DNA from: Pseudomonas sp. B20(2017)
GTDB taxonomy: Bacteria; Pseudomonadota; Gammaproteobacteria; Pseudomonadales; Pseudomonadaceae
Assembly: GCF_002113125.1 (NCBI RefSeq)
Contig: NZ_NEJP01000007.1
Coordinates: forward strand, 186,001 to 250,000
DNA length: 64,000 nucleotides
Reading direction: 5' to 3'
Part shown: positions 17,875 through 26,103 of the stretch, one piece after another
Layout: each line of letters starts with the position of its first letter
Position numbering within the stretch: position 1 is the first letter of the stretch
Made by a program: the position numbers and the translations under genes
Notes under the pieces: generated by a model
What the model was told of the DNA's origin: nothing
Seen by the model: only the letters and a program-made list of their open reading frames with translations
Database searches by the model: none

Positions 17875-18690
17875 ATGTCTGATTTCTCTGGCCTGGCCTT
17901 GGTGATCGAGCCGAGCGACCTGCTGCCGCGCCTCGAATACCGCGATCTGATTCTGGTGGATCTGACCAGTGCCGCCCGCTACGCCGAGGGACATATTCCC
18001 GGCGCACGTTTTGTCGATCCGAAACGCACTCAGCTGGGTCAGGCGCCGGCTCCGGGCCTGTTGCCGAGCAAAGAAAAACTCGAAGAACTGTTCGGTGAGC
18101 TCGGCCATCGCAAGGACGCGGTCTACGTGGTCTATGACGACGAAGGCGGCGGCTGGGCCGGGCGTTTCATCTGGCTGCTCGACGTGATCGGTCACGACAA
18201 ATACCACTACCTCGACGGCGGTCTGCCGGCGTGGCTGGCGGAAGGTTCGCCGATGTCGATCCAGATTCCTCCGGCGGTGGGCGGCCCGGTTGCCCTGACC
18301 CTGCACGAGGAACCGACCGCCACCCGCGAATACCTGCAAAGCCGTCTCGGCGCCGCTGACCTGGCAATCTGGGACGCCCGCGGGCCGCTGGAATACTCCG
18401 GCGAGAAAGTCCTCGCAGCCAAGGGTGGACACATCCCCGGCGCGGTCAATTTCGAATGGACGGCGGGCATGGATCAGGCGCGCCAGTTGCGCATCCGTAC
18501 CGACATGCCGCAGATCCTCGAAAACCTGGGGATCACCCAGGACAAAGAAATCATTACCCACTGCCAGACCCATCACCGGTCCGGTTTCACTTATCTGGTG
18601 GCCAAGGCCCTCGGTTATCCGCGGGTCAAGGGCTACGCCGGTTCCTGGGGCGAATGGGGCAACCACCCCGACACCCCCGTCGAGCTTTAA
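17875..18690 (+). CDS. rhdA: Thiosulfate sulfurtransferase (rhodanese)
   Basis: Rhodanese moves sulfane sulfur from thiosulfate to cyanide or other thiophilic acceptors. The 271-aa product has two rhodanese domains. The active loop ITHCQTHHRSG carries Cys230, the same loop and position as the well-studied Azotobacter vinelandii RhdA. I chose ATG 17875, preceded by TGGAGA; a start at 17857 would add six residues without a ribosome site. It is followed at 18 bases by psd, the same order as in PAO1. Confidence 0.95.
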   Translation: MSDFSGLALVIEPSDLLPRLEYRDLILVDLTSAARYAEGHIPGARFVDPKRTQLGQAPAPGLLPSKEKLEELFGELGHRKDAVYVVYDDEGGGWAGRFIWLLDVIGHDKYHYLDGGLPAWLAEGSPMSIQIPPAVGGPVALTLHEEPTATREYLQSRLGAADLAIWDARGPLEYSGEKVLAAKGGHIPGAVNFEWTAGMDQARQLRIRTDMPQILENLGITQDKEIITHCQTHHRSGFTYLVAKALGYPRVKGYAGSWGEWGNHPDTPVEL

Positions 18691-18708
18691 GGATTTTTAA
18701 GGACAGTC

Positions 18709-19569
18709 ATGAAAGAGCGTTTGTTTATCATCAGCCAATACCTGCTGCCGCATCACTTGCTGTCGCGCCTGGCCGGCTGCATTGCCGAGTGCCGCGTGCG
18801 CTGGTTCAAGAATGCCTTCACCACCTGGTTCGCCAAGCGTTATCAGGTCGACATGTCCCAGGCGCTGGTTGAAGACGTGACCGCTTACGAGCACTTCAAC
18901 GCCTTCTTCACCCGCGCCCTGAAAGACGGCGCACGCCCACTGGACCAGACCCCGGGCGCGATCCTCAGCCCGGCCGACGGCGCGATCAGCCAGCTCGGCC
19001 CGATCGAGCACGGTCGCATCTTCCAGGCCAAGGGCCACAGCTTCAGCGTGCTGGAACTGCTGGGCGGCGATGCAGCCAATGCGGCGCCGTTCATGGGCGG
19101 TGAATTCGCGACTGTTTACCTGTCGCCGAAGGACTACCACCGCGTGCACATGCCGCTGGCCGGCACCCTGCGCGAAATGGTCTACATCCCGGGTCGGATC
19201 TTCTCGGTCAACCAGACCACCGCGGAAAACGTTCCGGAACTGTTCGCCCGCAACGAGCGCGTGGCGTGCATTTTCGACACCGAGCGCGGGCCGATGGCCG
19301 TGGTGCTGGTGGGCGCGATGATCGTGGCATCGATCGAAACCGTGTGGGCCGGCCTGGTCACGCCGCCGAAGCGCGAACTGAAAACCTTCCGCTACGACGA
19401 AGCCGCCCGGGCGCCGATTCATCTGGAAAAAGGTGCGGAACTGGGTCGATTCAAGCTGGGTTCGACCGCGATCGTGCTGTTTGGGCCGGGTCAGGTGAAA
19501 TGGGTTGAAGAATTGAAAGCCGGCTCGCCGGTACAGATGGGTCAGGCTCTGGCACAGTCGAACGCCTGA
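18709..19569 (+). CDS. psd: Phosphatidylserine decarboxylase proenzyme
   Basis: Psd makes phosphatidylethanolamine at the inner membrane. The 286-aa proenzyme has the self-cleavage motif [11 protein letters not shown], with Ser252 becoming the pyruvoyl group of the small alpha chain. SPADGA and the [13 protein letters not shown] segment are family hallmarks. The length is normal. It is likely co-transcribed with rhdA. Confidence 0.97.
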   Translation: MKERLFIISQYLLPHHLLSRLAGCIAECRVRWFKNAFTTWFAKRYQVDMSQALVEDVTAYEHFNAFFTRALKDGARPLDQTPGAILSPADGAISQLGPIEHGRIFQAKGHSFSVLELLGGDAANAAPFMGGEFATVYLSPKDYHRVHMPLAGTLREMVYIPGRIFSVNQTTAENVPELFARNERVACIFDTERGPMAVVLVGAMIVASIETVWAGLVTPPKRELKTFRYDEAARAPIHLEKGAELGRFKLGSTAIVLFGPGQVKWVEELKAGSPVQMGQALAQSNA

Positions 19570-19579
19570 ACCTGTTGAT

Positions 19580-19609
19580 CCGCCCTTTCGCACGTCTGCG
19601 AAGGGGCGG
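19580..19609. terminator. Hairpin between convergent psd and lectin genes
   Basis: CCGCCCTTTCGCA and TGCGAAGGGGCGG form a 13-base stem with one mismatch around a CGTC loop. No T run is present on either side, so it is a possible shared terminator. Confidence 0.5.
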
Positions 19610-19629
19610 ACACGACCTGAGTGGCGCCG

Positions 19630-20031
19630 TTACTCTATCTGCCCACGGAAGCCGATCGGCCCTTCGTTGGCGTAGGTATTGGTGCCGCTGAGGTTTTTCC
19701 CTCCGTCACTGGACGTGACGCTCAACGCGATAACGTTCTGGTTATCCCGCCCGCCGATCACCCATTTGCCACCCGGATGCCAGGGGGCATCGTTGCCGCC
19801 CCACTGGTTTTCGACGTTGTACTGGTTCTGGCCAGTGCGCTGAGCCTTGAAGCCAATAGGGCCTTCGCCGGCGTAGGTCATGGTGCCGGTGAAGCTTTTG
19901 CCGCCGTCGCCGGACTTGATCTCGATCGCGACGACGTTCTGGTTGTCCCGCGCGCCCAGCACCCAGGTTCCACCCGGATGCCAAGGTGCCGAACTACCGC
20001 CCCATTGATTTGCCACTGCGTATTTAGACAT
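19630..20031 (-). CDS. OAA-family high-mannose lectin
   Basis: This 133-aa protein is made of two tandem repeats of about 66 residues, each opening with NQWGG, continuing with APWHPGG and RDNQNV, and ending with EGPIGF. This is the signature of the Oscillatoria agardhii agglutinin family, which includes the P. fluorescens agglutinin; members bind the branched core of high-mannose glycans with one site per repeat. There is no signal peptide. The ATG at 20031 has a strong AAGGAGATG ribosome site. It is convergent with psd and divergent from the next gene. The natural target (yeast, algal or phage-host glycans) is unknown. Confidence 0.93.
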   Translation of the reverse strand: MSKYAVANQWGGSSAPWHPGGTWVLGARDNQNVVAIEIKSGDGGKSFTGTMTYAGEGPIGFKAQRTGQNQYNVENQWGGNDAPWHPGGKWVIGGRDNQNVIALSVTSSDGGKNLSGTNTYANEGPIGFRGQIE

Positions 20032-20252
20032 GAACCTCATCTCCTTGAAGTTTCGGGAGACCTGCCCGAGGTTGACGGCAGGCCGTGCAACCGTGCGTTT
20101 CCGATCGCACGTCTGAGAGACTAGTAGCGCCTGCGGGAATGGCACCAGGCCAGTAGACCAACGGTAAAAAACCCTGACAAACACCTGCGAAACAGACCAC
20201 AACTGCTAGAGTTTTGGGCATTGCCCTATTCGCCGCCGGAGCTTGTCACGGC

Positions 20253-22007
20253 ATGAGTGAGCCACGATCCCGACCTCAGCTGAGCGCCCCGACGCCCACG
20301 CAGTTGCGCCTGTCCTTCTGTGAAGCCACCCCGCGCGACCTCAAACGCTGGATCGCCGGCCTGCCCAAGGCCAACATCGGCGAAACCGCGCGCCTGCTGT
20401 ATCAAGGCCTCGGTGAACTCAATCAACTGCTGACCCCCAGCGACAACCGTCTGCATCTGCTGGAACTGCTGCGGCCGGAGGTGTATTTCGTCTGCCAGCA
20501 CCTGGAACGGCACTTTCTGCATCAGGCGATCATGCTCGATGAGCGTTCACGCAAGATCAGCAACCTGTGCCAGGCCCTGCAAAGCCATCTGGCTATCGGT
20601 TACAAACAGATCGTCCTGCGCATAGCACCGAAGTACAGCAAGGATCGCGCGGCACTGGTGAGCGAAGCGTTGCAACGGGCAACTCATGCCTTGAACGGGC
20701 AACTGGTTCGCGCCACTCAGCTGTACAGCCCTGCGCCGGAAAACCTGTGGTTTGAATTGCATCAGTTGTTTCGCTGCGCCTGCGATCTGCAACTGCAACA
20801 TCGCCGGGTTCGCGACGACCTCGCCAGCCTGACCGGTGAGTTGAGCGTCGAACAGACCTACCTCGCTGCCCTGCTGCTGGGCAGCGCCCGCTGCAATCAG
20901 TTGCGGCAAAATCAGATCGCCCGCCTGGCTCAGGTGGTGGAGCCCTGGAGTGCCTGGCTGAAGCTTCACCCTGCCAATCCGGGCGAGGGCTTGTTCGCGA
21001 TTTCCGCAGACATCGATACCGGCCCCCGCTACCGCAGCAATTTTCGCAGCGAACAACAGTCCGGCCTGCTCGGGTTTGACCCGCAACCGCTGGTGAACGC
21101 CATCGAAGCCCACTTACTGCACAAGGACGCTGCAACGCCTCTACCCGTGCCGGCGGGATTGAGCCTGGACACCCTGCAACATCTGCATGCAACTTGGGGT
21201 CAGGCCGCCGAACGCAGTTTCAAGCGCACTGTCGGCCAGGGCAGCCTGACCATTTGCGTCGGCATGAGCGCGCTGCATTTCTACCTCGGCGGTGAACGCA
21301 CTTTCAGCGAACTGCTCAAGCACCCCGGCACGCGCGCTGCGAATTTCAGCCAGGTGGTCGCCCAAGGCGAAAAGGACAGCTGGAGCCAGGCATTCGATGC
21401 CGCCCCGCAGAGCAAGTCCGACGAATTCCTGCCTTACGAAGAAATTCGCTACGAACCACTGGCCGATGACGAGGGCGACGCCGACAGCCCACCGCATTAC
21501 CCGACCTACGCGTTGCCGGTGATCAACCACAGCCCCGGCGGTTATTGCCTGGCCTGGCCAAAAGAGGTGCCCGCCGAATTGCAGGCCGGGGAAATGGTCG
21601 GCATCCAGGACACCACGAATCAGGGCTGGAGCATTGCCGTGGTGCGTTGGATCCGCCAGGTACGTGGCGCCGGGACACAGATGGGCATCGAACTGGTGGC
21701 GCCACACGCCCAGCCCTGCGGCTTGCAACTGGTGCGTTCGCGGGATGATCACAGCCATTATCTGCGCGGTTTGCTGTTGCCGGAGATCAGCGCAATCGAC
21801 TTGCCGGCGACGCTACTGGCGCCGCGACTGCCGTTTCAGGAAGGCAATAAAGTGCTGATCAACACCCAGGGCGAAGAGCACCGCGCCGGACTGGATCGGC
21901 GGGTGGCCAGCACTCACAGTTTCAATCAGTTTGCCTATCGCTCGCTGGAGGGCGCGCAGAATGGTGGGGGCGAAGAGGATTTCGACTCGTTGTGGAAATC
22001 CCTTTGA
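20253..22007 (+). CDS. PilZ-like domain protein of unknown function
   Basis: The 584-aa product is the counterpart of the gene between psd and fimX in PAO1, as I recall. Residues 1-400 are mostly helical with no named domain. A beta-rich part at about 420-580 contains NHSPGGYCLAW, which fits the (D/N)xSxxG half of a PilZ c-di-GMP site. I see no matching RxxxR motif before it, so ligand binding is doubtful. The ATG at 20253 follows GGAG. The gene is divergent from the lectin and ends in front of a REP pair and the convergent serB. Confidence 0.7.
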   Translation: MSEPRSRPQLSAPTPTQLRLSFCEATPRDLKRWIAGLPKANIGETARLLYQGLGELNQLLTPSDNRLHLLELLRPEVYFVCQHLERHFLHQAIMLDERSRKISNLCQALQSHLAIGYKQIVLRIAPKYSKDRAALVSEALQRATHALNGQLVRATQLYSPAPENLWFELHQLFRCACDLQLQHRRVRDDLASLTGELSVEQTYLAALLLGSARCNQLRQNQIARLAQVVEPWSAWLKLHPANPGEGLFAISADIDTGPRYRSNFRSEQQSGLLGFDPQPLVNAIEAHLLHKDAATPLPVPAGLSLDTLQHLHATWGQAAERSFKRTVGQGSLTICVGMSALHFYLGGERTFSELLKHPGTRAANFSQVVAQGEKDSWSQAFDAAPQSKSDEFLPYEEIRYEPLADDEGDADSPPHYPTYALPVINHSPGGYCLAWPKEVPAELQAGEMVGIQDTTNQGWSIAVVRWIRQVRGAGTQMGIELVAPHAQPCGLQLVRSRDDHSHYLRGLLLPEISAIDLPATLLAPRLPFQEGNKVLINTQGEEHRAGLDRRVASTHSFNQFAYRSLEGAQNGGGEEDFDSLWKSL

Positions 22008-22035
22008 GTGGAATCGGATAATCCTGGGCGCCCCT

Positions 22036-22100
22036 TTCGCGAGCAAGCCCGCTCCCACAGTGGAATGCATTTCAATTGTGGGAGCGGGCTTGCTCGCGAA
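22036..22100. repeat. Paired REP palindromes (convergent end of serB)
   Basis: TCGCGAGCAAGCCCGCTCCCAC (about 22037-22059) and its inverse GTGGGAGCGGGCTTGCTCGCGA (about 22078-22099) face each other across about 18 bases. This is the usual Pseudomonas REP doublet, placed between two converging genes. Confidence 0.9.
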
Positions 22101-22125
22101 CGGGCCAGCTCAGGCGACAGAGCTT

Positions 22126-23340
22126 TCAGAGCTGCCCGTCGCGATCCCGGAAGCCCAGCAGGTACAACACGCCATCCAGACCGAGGGTCGAGATCGCCTG
22201 CTTCGCCGACTGCTTGACCAGCGGCTTGGCGCGGAACGCCACGCCCAGACCGGCGATGGCCAGCATCGGCAGGTCGTTGGCGCCGTCACCCACGGCGATG
22301 GTCTGCTCCAGGCGCAAACCTTCCTTTTCAGCCAGCTGCTTCAGCAGATCGGCCTTGCGCTGGGCATCGACGATCGGCTCGATCGCCACGCCGGTGCACT
22401 TGCCGTCGACCACTTCCAGTTCGTTGGCGAACACGTAGTCGATGCCGAGTCTAGCCTGCAATTGCTTGGCGAAGTAGGTGAAGCCGCCCGACAGGATCGC
22501 GGTCTTGTAGCCCAGGCGCTTGAGTTCGGCGAACAGGGTTTCGGCGCCCTCGGTCAGGCGCAGCGAGGCGCCGATCGAATCGAGCACGCTGACATCCAGA
22601 CCCTTGAGCAGCGCCAGACGCTCCTTGAAGCTGGCGCGGAAGTCCAGCTCGCCGGCCATGGCCCGCTCGGTGATTGCCGAAACCTGGTCGCCGACGCCGG
22701 CGGCTTTGGCCAGCTCGTCGATGACTTCGGCTTCGATCAGGGTCGAGTCCATGTCGAACACCGCCAGACGACGGTTGCGACGGAACAGCGAATCTTCCTG
22801 AAAGGCGATGTCGACGTTCAGCTCCTGGGCCACGCTGAGGAATTCGGCGCGCAAGGCCTGCGGGTCGGCCGCTTCGCCCCGCACAGAGAACTCGATGCAA
22901 CCCTTGCCCTTGTCCGCCGGAGTGTCCAGCGGCATGCGACCCGACAGACGGTCGATATGGTCGATGTTCAGGCCGTATTTGGCGGTGATGGAACTCACGG
23001 CCTGCAACTGGCCGGCGGTGACCTTGCGGGTCAGCAGGGTAACGATGTGGCGTTTCTTGCCCTGATTGCCCACCCATTGCTGGTAATCCTCTTCGGATAC
23101 CGGGGTGAAGCGCACCTGCTGGTCGAGCTCATAGCCTTTGAACAGGATGTCCTTGAGCACTGACTTGCCTTGCAAGGAGTCGGGAATTTCCACGAGGATG
23201 CCGAACGACAGCATGTCGTGAATCACCGCCTGACCGATGTCGAGGATATTCACACCACCCTGCGCCAGTACACCGGTAATGGCCGCCGTCAGACCCGGAC
23301 GGTCGACTCCCGTGATGTTAATCAGGACGATTTCGCGCAA
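22126..23340 (-). CDS. serB: Phosphoserine phosphatase
   Basis: SerB removes phosphate from L-phosphoserine, the last step of serine synthesis. The 404-aa product has two N-terminal ACT-type regions (about 1-170) and a C-terminal HAD domain with FDMDSTLIEAEVIDE (nucleophile Asp), LSGGFTYF and GDGANDLPML. I chose TTG at 23340, which gives the standard REIVLINITGVDRPG opening and has GGGGGTG just upstream; an in-frame TTG at 23355 is also possible. It is divergent from the SMP-like gene, as in E. coli and PAO1. Confidence 0.95.
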   Translation of the reverse strand: MREIVLINITGVDRPGLTAAITGVLAQGGVNILDIGQAVIHDMLSFGILVEIPDSLQGKSVLKDILFKGYELDQQVRFTPVSEEDYQQWVGNQGKKRHIVTLLTRKVTAGQLQAVSSITAKYGLNIDHIDRLSGRMPLDTPADKGKGCIEFSVRGEAADPQALRAEFLSVAQELNVDIAFQEDSLFRRNRRLAVFDMDSTLIEAEVIDELAKAAGVGDQVSAITERAMAGELDFRASFKERLALLKGLDVSVLDSIGASLRLTEGAETLFAELKRLGYKTAILSGGFTYFAKQLQARLGIDYVFANELEVVDGKCTGVAIEPIVDAQRKADLLKQLAEKEGLRLEQTIAVGDGANDLPMLAIAGLGVAFRAKPLVKQSAKQAISTLGLDGVLYLLGFRDRDGQL

Positions 23341-23474
23341 CGCGCACCCCCGCAACTGGAAAAAAACCGCATTCTACCCACTTTCAGTGACCATCGGGCA
23401 CCGCCAGCGCTTTGCCGGTCTAGGGCCTGTCGCTATACTGCGCGTCAACTTCACGGACAAAAGAGCCGAGCTCA

Positions 23475-24983
23475 GTGAACCGGCCCACGCCAGTTAAAAC
23501 CGATAACTTCTTTCTGCTGATCTTCCGTGCACTGCGCCACCGCCGTGTACCGATTGCATTGCGCATTGCCAGCCATAACGTGATCCTGGTCGCCCTGGCC
23601 CTGGTGATCTATGCCTGCGTGATGGGCCTGCAGTTCAAGCAGGCTATGCACGAGCAGGCCGATGCGCTGGGCGAAAGCCTGACCACGCAGACCGCCACCT
23701 CCGCCACCGAGCTGCTGGTGTCCAACGACATCCTCAGCCTCAACGTGCTGCTCAACAACCTGACCAAGAACAAGCTGGTGGCCCACGCCGCCATCTACAG
23801 CGTGGACAACCGCATCCTCGCCGAGTCCGGTCAGCGGCCCAAGCACGGCCTGCTCGGCGAAGCCGAGGGCATGTACGAGAGCAAGATCACCTTCCAGGAC
23901 GTGACCGCCGGGCAACTGCGCATCAGCCTGGACATGGATCAGTTCCAGCAGCCGATGACCATCAGCCTGCAAAGCATGGGCATCCTGAGTGCGATCCTGC
24001 TGGCACTGTCCCTGGCCCTGAGCCTGCGTCTGGGCCGGCACATCTCCACGCCGCTGCTGCAATTGCGCGTGTGGTTGCGCCGGATCGACGAATACACGCC
24101 GGGTATCGAGCGTCAGGACGAGATCGGCGATCTTGCCCGCCAGTTGCACGCCAGCTATGCCCCGGAACCGGCCGAACCGGAGCCCGAGCCAGAACCCGAG
24201 TTCGAGGACGACGAGCCGGAATTCGAAGTGCGCAACCTGCGTGATCCGAGCTTCGACGAAAGCCGCCCGATGGCTGCGCAGAAGCCTGCGCCACGCCATG
24301 TGGTCAGCACCGTTGAAGACGACGATGACGAAGATCCGTTCGCCGATCTGCGTGACGAGTCGCTGAGCGATGCCGCACAACCGGCGGTACGCCGGCCGAC
24401 CCCGAGCGTGCCGCAACATACGGCGGTACTTGCGGTGCAACTGGGTTCGCAGGAACAACTGCGCCGTTTGCCGCGTGCACGTCTGGAAGAGTTGCAGGAT
24501 CGCTATCGCGACTGCCTGGAGCAGGCTGCTTCGCTGTATCAGGGCGAAATCGAAACCCTGAACGACGGCAGCACGCTGATGCTGTTCCACACCGAAGACA
24601 GCGGCGACGATTACTTGACCAACGCCATCTGCTGCGGCGAGCTGCTGCGGGCGCTGGGCCACCAGTTGCAGATCGAAGTCGCCGACAGCGGCATCACCCT
24701 GCAATTGCAGCTGGGCCTGACCCTTGGCGACGAGCTGTTCGGCCTGAGCCAGATCGACCTGTTGCTGACCGACTCCGCCCAGGACGCCCTGGCCCTGTCG
24801 CAACACAGCCGCAACCTGCTGCTGGTGGAGCGCAAGATCGGTGACGACGCGCTGATCCGCCAGCGTGCACGGATCCGCCCGATCGCCAGCCCTGAGGGTG
24901 CCTGCTGCGTGGAGCGGTTGATGGAGCCTTATCCGTCGATGCTTGAACGGCAACTGGCGCGGATGCATGAGCGCCGGGTATAA
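23475..24983 (+). CDS. SMP/AhpA-type membrane protein with cyclase-like C-terminus
   Basis: The 502-aa inner-membrane protein has two membrane helices (about 33-52 and 168-187) around a periplasmic domain, then a HAMP-like turn, a Pro/Glu-rich linker at about 233-260 (repeated EP units) and a C-terminal domain that resembles nucleotide-cyclase folds but without clear catalytic aspartates. Its N-terminal half fits the SMP_2/haemolysin-regulator family (E. coli YtjB, Pseudomonas AhpA), which is also divergent from serB in E. coli. A role in envelope sensing or haemolysis is known for some members; here it is inferred. Confidence 0.8.
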   Translation: MNRPTPVKTDNFFLLIFRALRHRRVPIALRIASHNVILVALALVIYACVMGLQFKQAMHEQADALGESLTTQTATSATELLVSNDILSLNVLLNNLTKNKLVAHAAIYSVDNRILAESGQRPKHGLLGEAEGMYESKITFQDVTAGQLRISLDMDQFQQPMTISLQSMGILSAILLALSLALSLRLGRHISTPLLQLRVWLRRIDEYTPGIERQDEIGDLARQLHASYAPEPAEPEPEPEPEFEDDEPEFEVRNLRDPSFDESRPMAAQKPAPRHVVSTVEDDDDEDPFADLRDESLSDAAQPAVRRPTPSVPQHTAVLAVQLGSQEQLRRLPRARLEELQDRYRDCLEQAASLYQGEIETLNDGSTLMLFHTEDSGDDYLTNAICCGELLRALGHQLQIEVADSGITLQLQLGLTLGDELFGLSQIDLLLTDSAQDALALSQHSRNLLLVERKIGDDALIRQRARIRPIASPEGACCVERLMEPYPSMLERQLARMHERRV

Positions 24984-25003
24984 GCGTTAGCCCAGAAACG
25001 ATG

Positions 25004-25038
25004 AAGCCCGCAGACACGCGATTGTCTGCGGGCTTTTT
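25004..25038 (+). terminator. Rho-independent terminator of the SMP-like gene
   Basis: GCCCGCAGACA (25006-25016) pairs with TGTCTGCGGGC (25023-25033), followed by five T. It lies about 20 bases after the stop codon. Confidence 0.92.
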
Positions 25039-25054
25039 GCTGCCTGTGCCAATC

Positions 25055-25131
25055 CCTTCGCGAGCAGGCTCGCTCCCACACTTGATCAGCGGCGCCCACA
25101 CTTCCTGTGGGAGCGAGCCTGCTCGCGAAGA
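25055..25131. repeat. Paired REP palindromes
   Basis: CTTCGCGAGCAGGCTCGCTCCCACA on the left and TGTGGGAGCGAGCCTGCTCGCGAAG on the right are inverse copies about 25 bases apart, located between two converging transcripts. Confidence 0.9.
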
Positions 25132-25173
25132 GGCCAGCTGCCATACCGTAGAGATCCCGCCACCAGACACAAC

Positions 25174-25196
25174 AAAGCCCGCACAAGGCGGGCTTT
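25174..25196 (-). terminator. Terminator of the PqiC-like lipoprotein gene
   Basis: AAAGCCCGC and GCGGGCTTT form a nine-base stem around a short loop, 20 bases past the minus-strand stop at 25216. The T run on the minus strand is short. Confidence 0.7.
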
Positions 25197-25215
25197 GTCT
25201 TGACTCAAGCCAGAC

Positions 25216-25929
25216 TCAGAAGCGAAACACTTCCATATCCGTACGAATCGGTGAAGCCATCGGGATCTTCGGCTGCTTCTCGGCTTCAGCCGCCGGCGCG
25301 GCTGGTTTCGGTGCCGGTTTGCGCGGCGCCTCGGCGACCGGCGGCTGGTTGGCCAGCGGCTTGAGCGCGACCGAGAGCTGTTCGGCAAGGCGTTGCAGCA
25401 AGATGCCCTGGGCCTGAACCTGCGAAGCCGTCCCGCCGCTGTGCAGTTCTTGCAGATGGACGATGCGGTTGTCCCGCACCTGGCCACGACGGTCGATCAG
25501 ACGCCATTGTGCATCGAGAATTGCCGGTTGCTTGGCACCGGAGTCCAGACGCGTGATGGTCAACAGCACCTGCACATCCGGGGTGAACCCGGCGGTGGCC
25601 GGTGCCAGCACTACGCGTTGACTGTCCAGATGACCGGCAACCTGACGCAGCAGCAATTGATCGATATCCGACGAAAGGCTGCCAGCCCAGCGGCCATCGA
25701 CCGCTGCCTGCAGGCTGCCGTCCGGCTGACGCTGCAACAGGGTTTCACGTTGCAGGTAATCAGCAACGATCACAGGTCCCAGTAAAACTGCCATGCCCGC
25801 GCTTTGCGCAGGCTGAGCCGGACTTCCGCTGTCCAGCTGATACAGCGACACCGGCTGGTGAACGCTGCAACCCGCCAGACCAAGAACGCCGGCGAGCAGG
25901 AAAATAAGGGGGCGCAGAGAAGTCATCAT
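25216..25929 (-). CDS. PqiC/YmbA-type ABC transport auxiliary lipoprotein
   Basis: The 237-aa product has a lipoprotein signal (FLLAGVLGLAGCS, Cys at about residue 21) and then the DUF330/ABC-aux fold (VSLYQLDSG, AVLLGPVIVADYLQR). Such lipoproteins work with MCE (PqiB/MlaD-like) lipid-transfer machines in the outer membrane. No MCE or ABC partner is visible next to it. The C-terminal 50 residues are Pro/Ala/Lys-rich. Two consecutive ATG codons (25929 and 25926) are possible starts; GGACGGG lies just upstream. Confidence 0.8.
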   Translation of the reverse strand: MMTSLRPLIFLLAGVLGLAGCSVHQPVSLYQLDSGSPAQPAQSAGMAVLLGPVIVADYLQRETLLQRQPDGSLQAAVDGRWAGSLSSDIDQLLLRQVAGHLDSQRVVLAPATAGFTPDVQVLLTITRLDSGAKQPAILDAQWRLIDRRGQVRDNRIVHLQELHSGGTASQVQAQGILLQRLAEQLSVALKPLANQPPVAEAPRKPAPKPAAPAAEAEKQPKIPMASPIRTDMEVFRF

Positions 25930-26061
25930 CCCGTCCAGGTGGCCGCCACAAGGCTGACCACAGTGAAAATACTCAATAAATATAAATAACGCTCGGCCAC
26001 GCCGGCGCTTGGAAAGGCCATATCATCCGTGAATATGCGTTCCGACTCCAGCGCCAAAGCG

Positions 26062-26089
26062 CCGATCTACGGGTTAAATCCTAGATCGG
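26062..26089 (-). repeat. Inverted repeat downstream of parC
   Basis: CCGATCTA (26062-26069) and TAGATCGG (26082-26089) form a perfect eight-base stem with a 12-base loop just past the parC stop. Without a T run it is only a weak terminator candidate. Confidence 0.35.
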
Positions 26090-26103
26090 AGCGTCTAGGA
26101 CGC

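Noticed and set aside
17839..18666. Open frame opposite the rhodanese gene
   Set aside because: Shadow of rhdA, whose active-site Cys230 loop is unambiguous.
22036..25131. CRISPR-like repeats
   Set aside because: The repeated units are inverted REP pairs in gene gaps, not direct repeats with regular spacers, and no cas genes are near.
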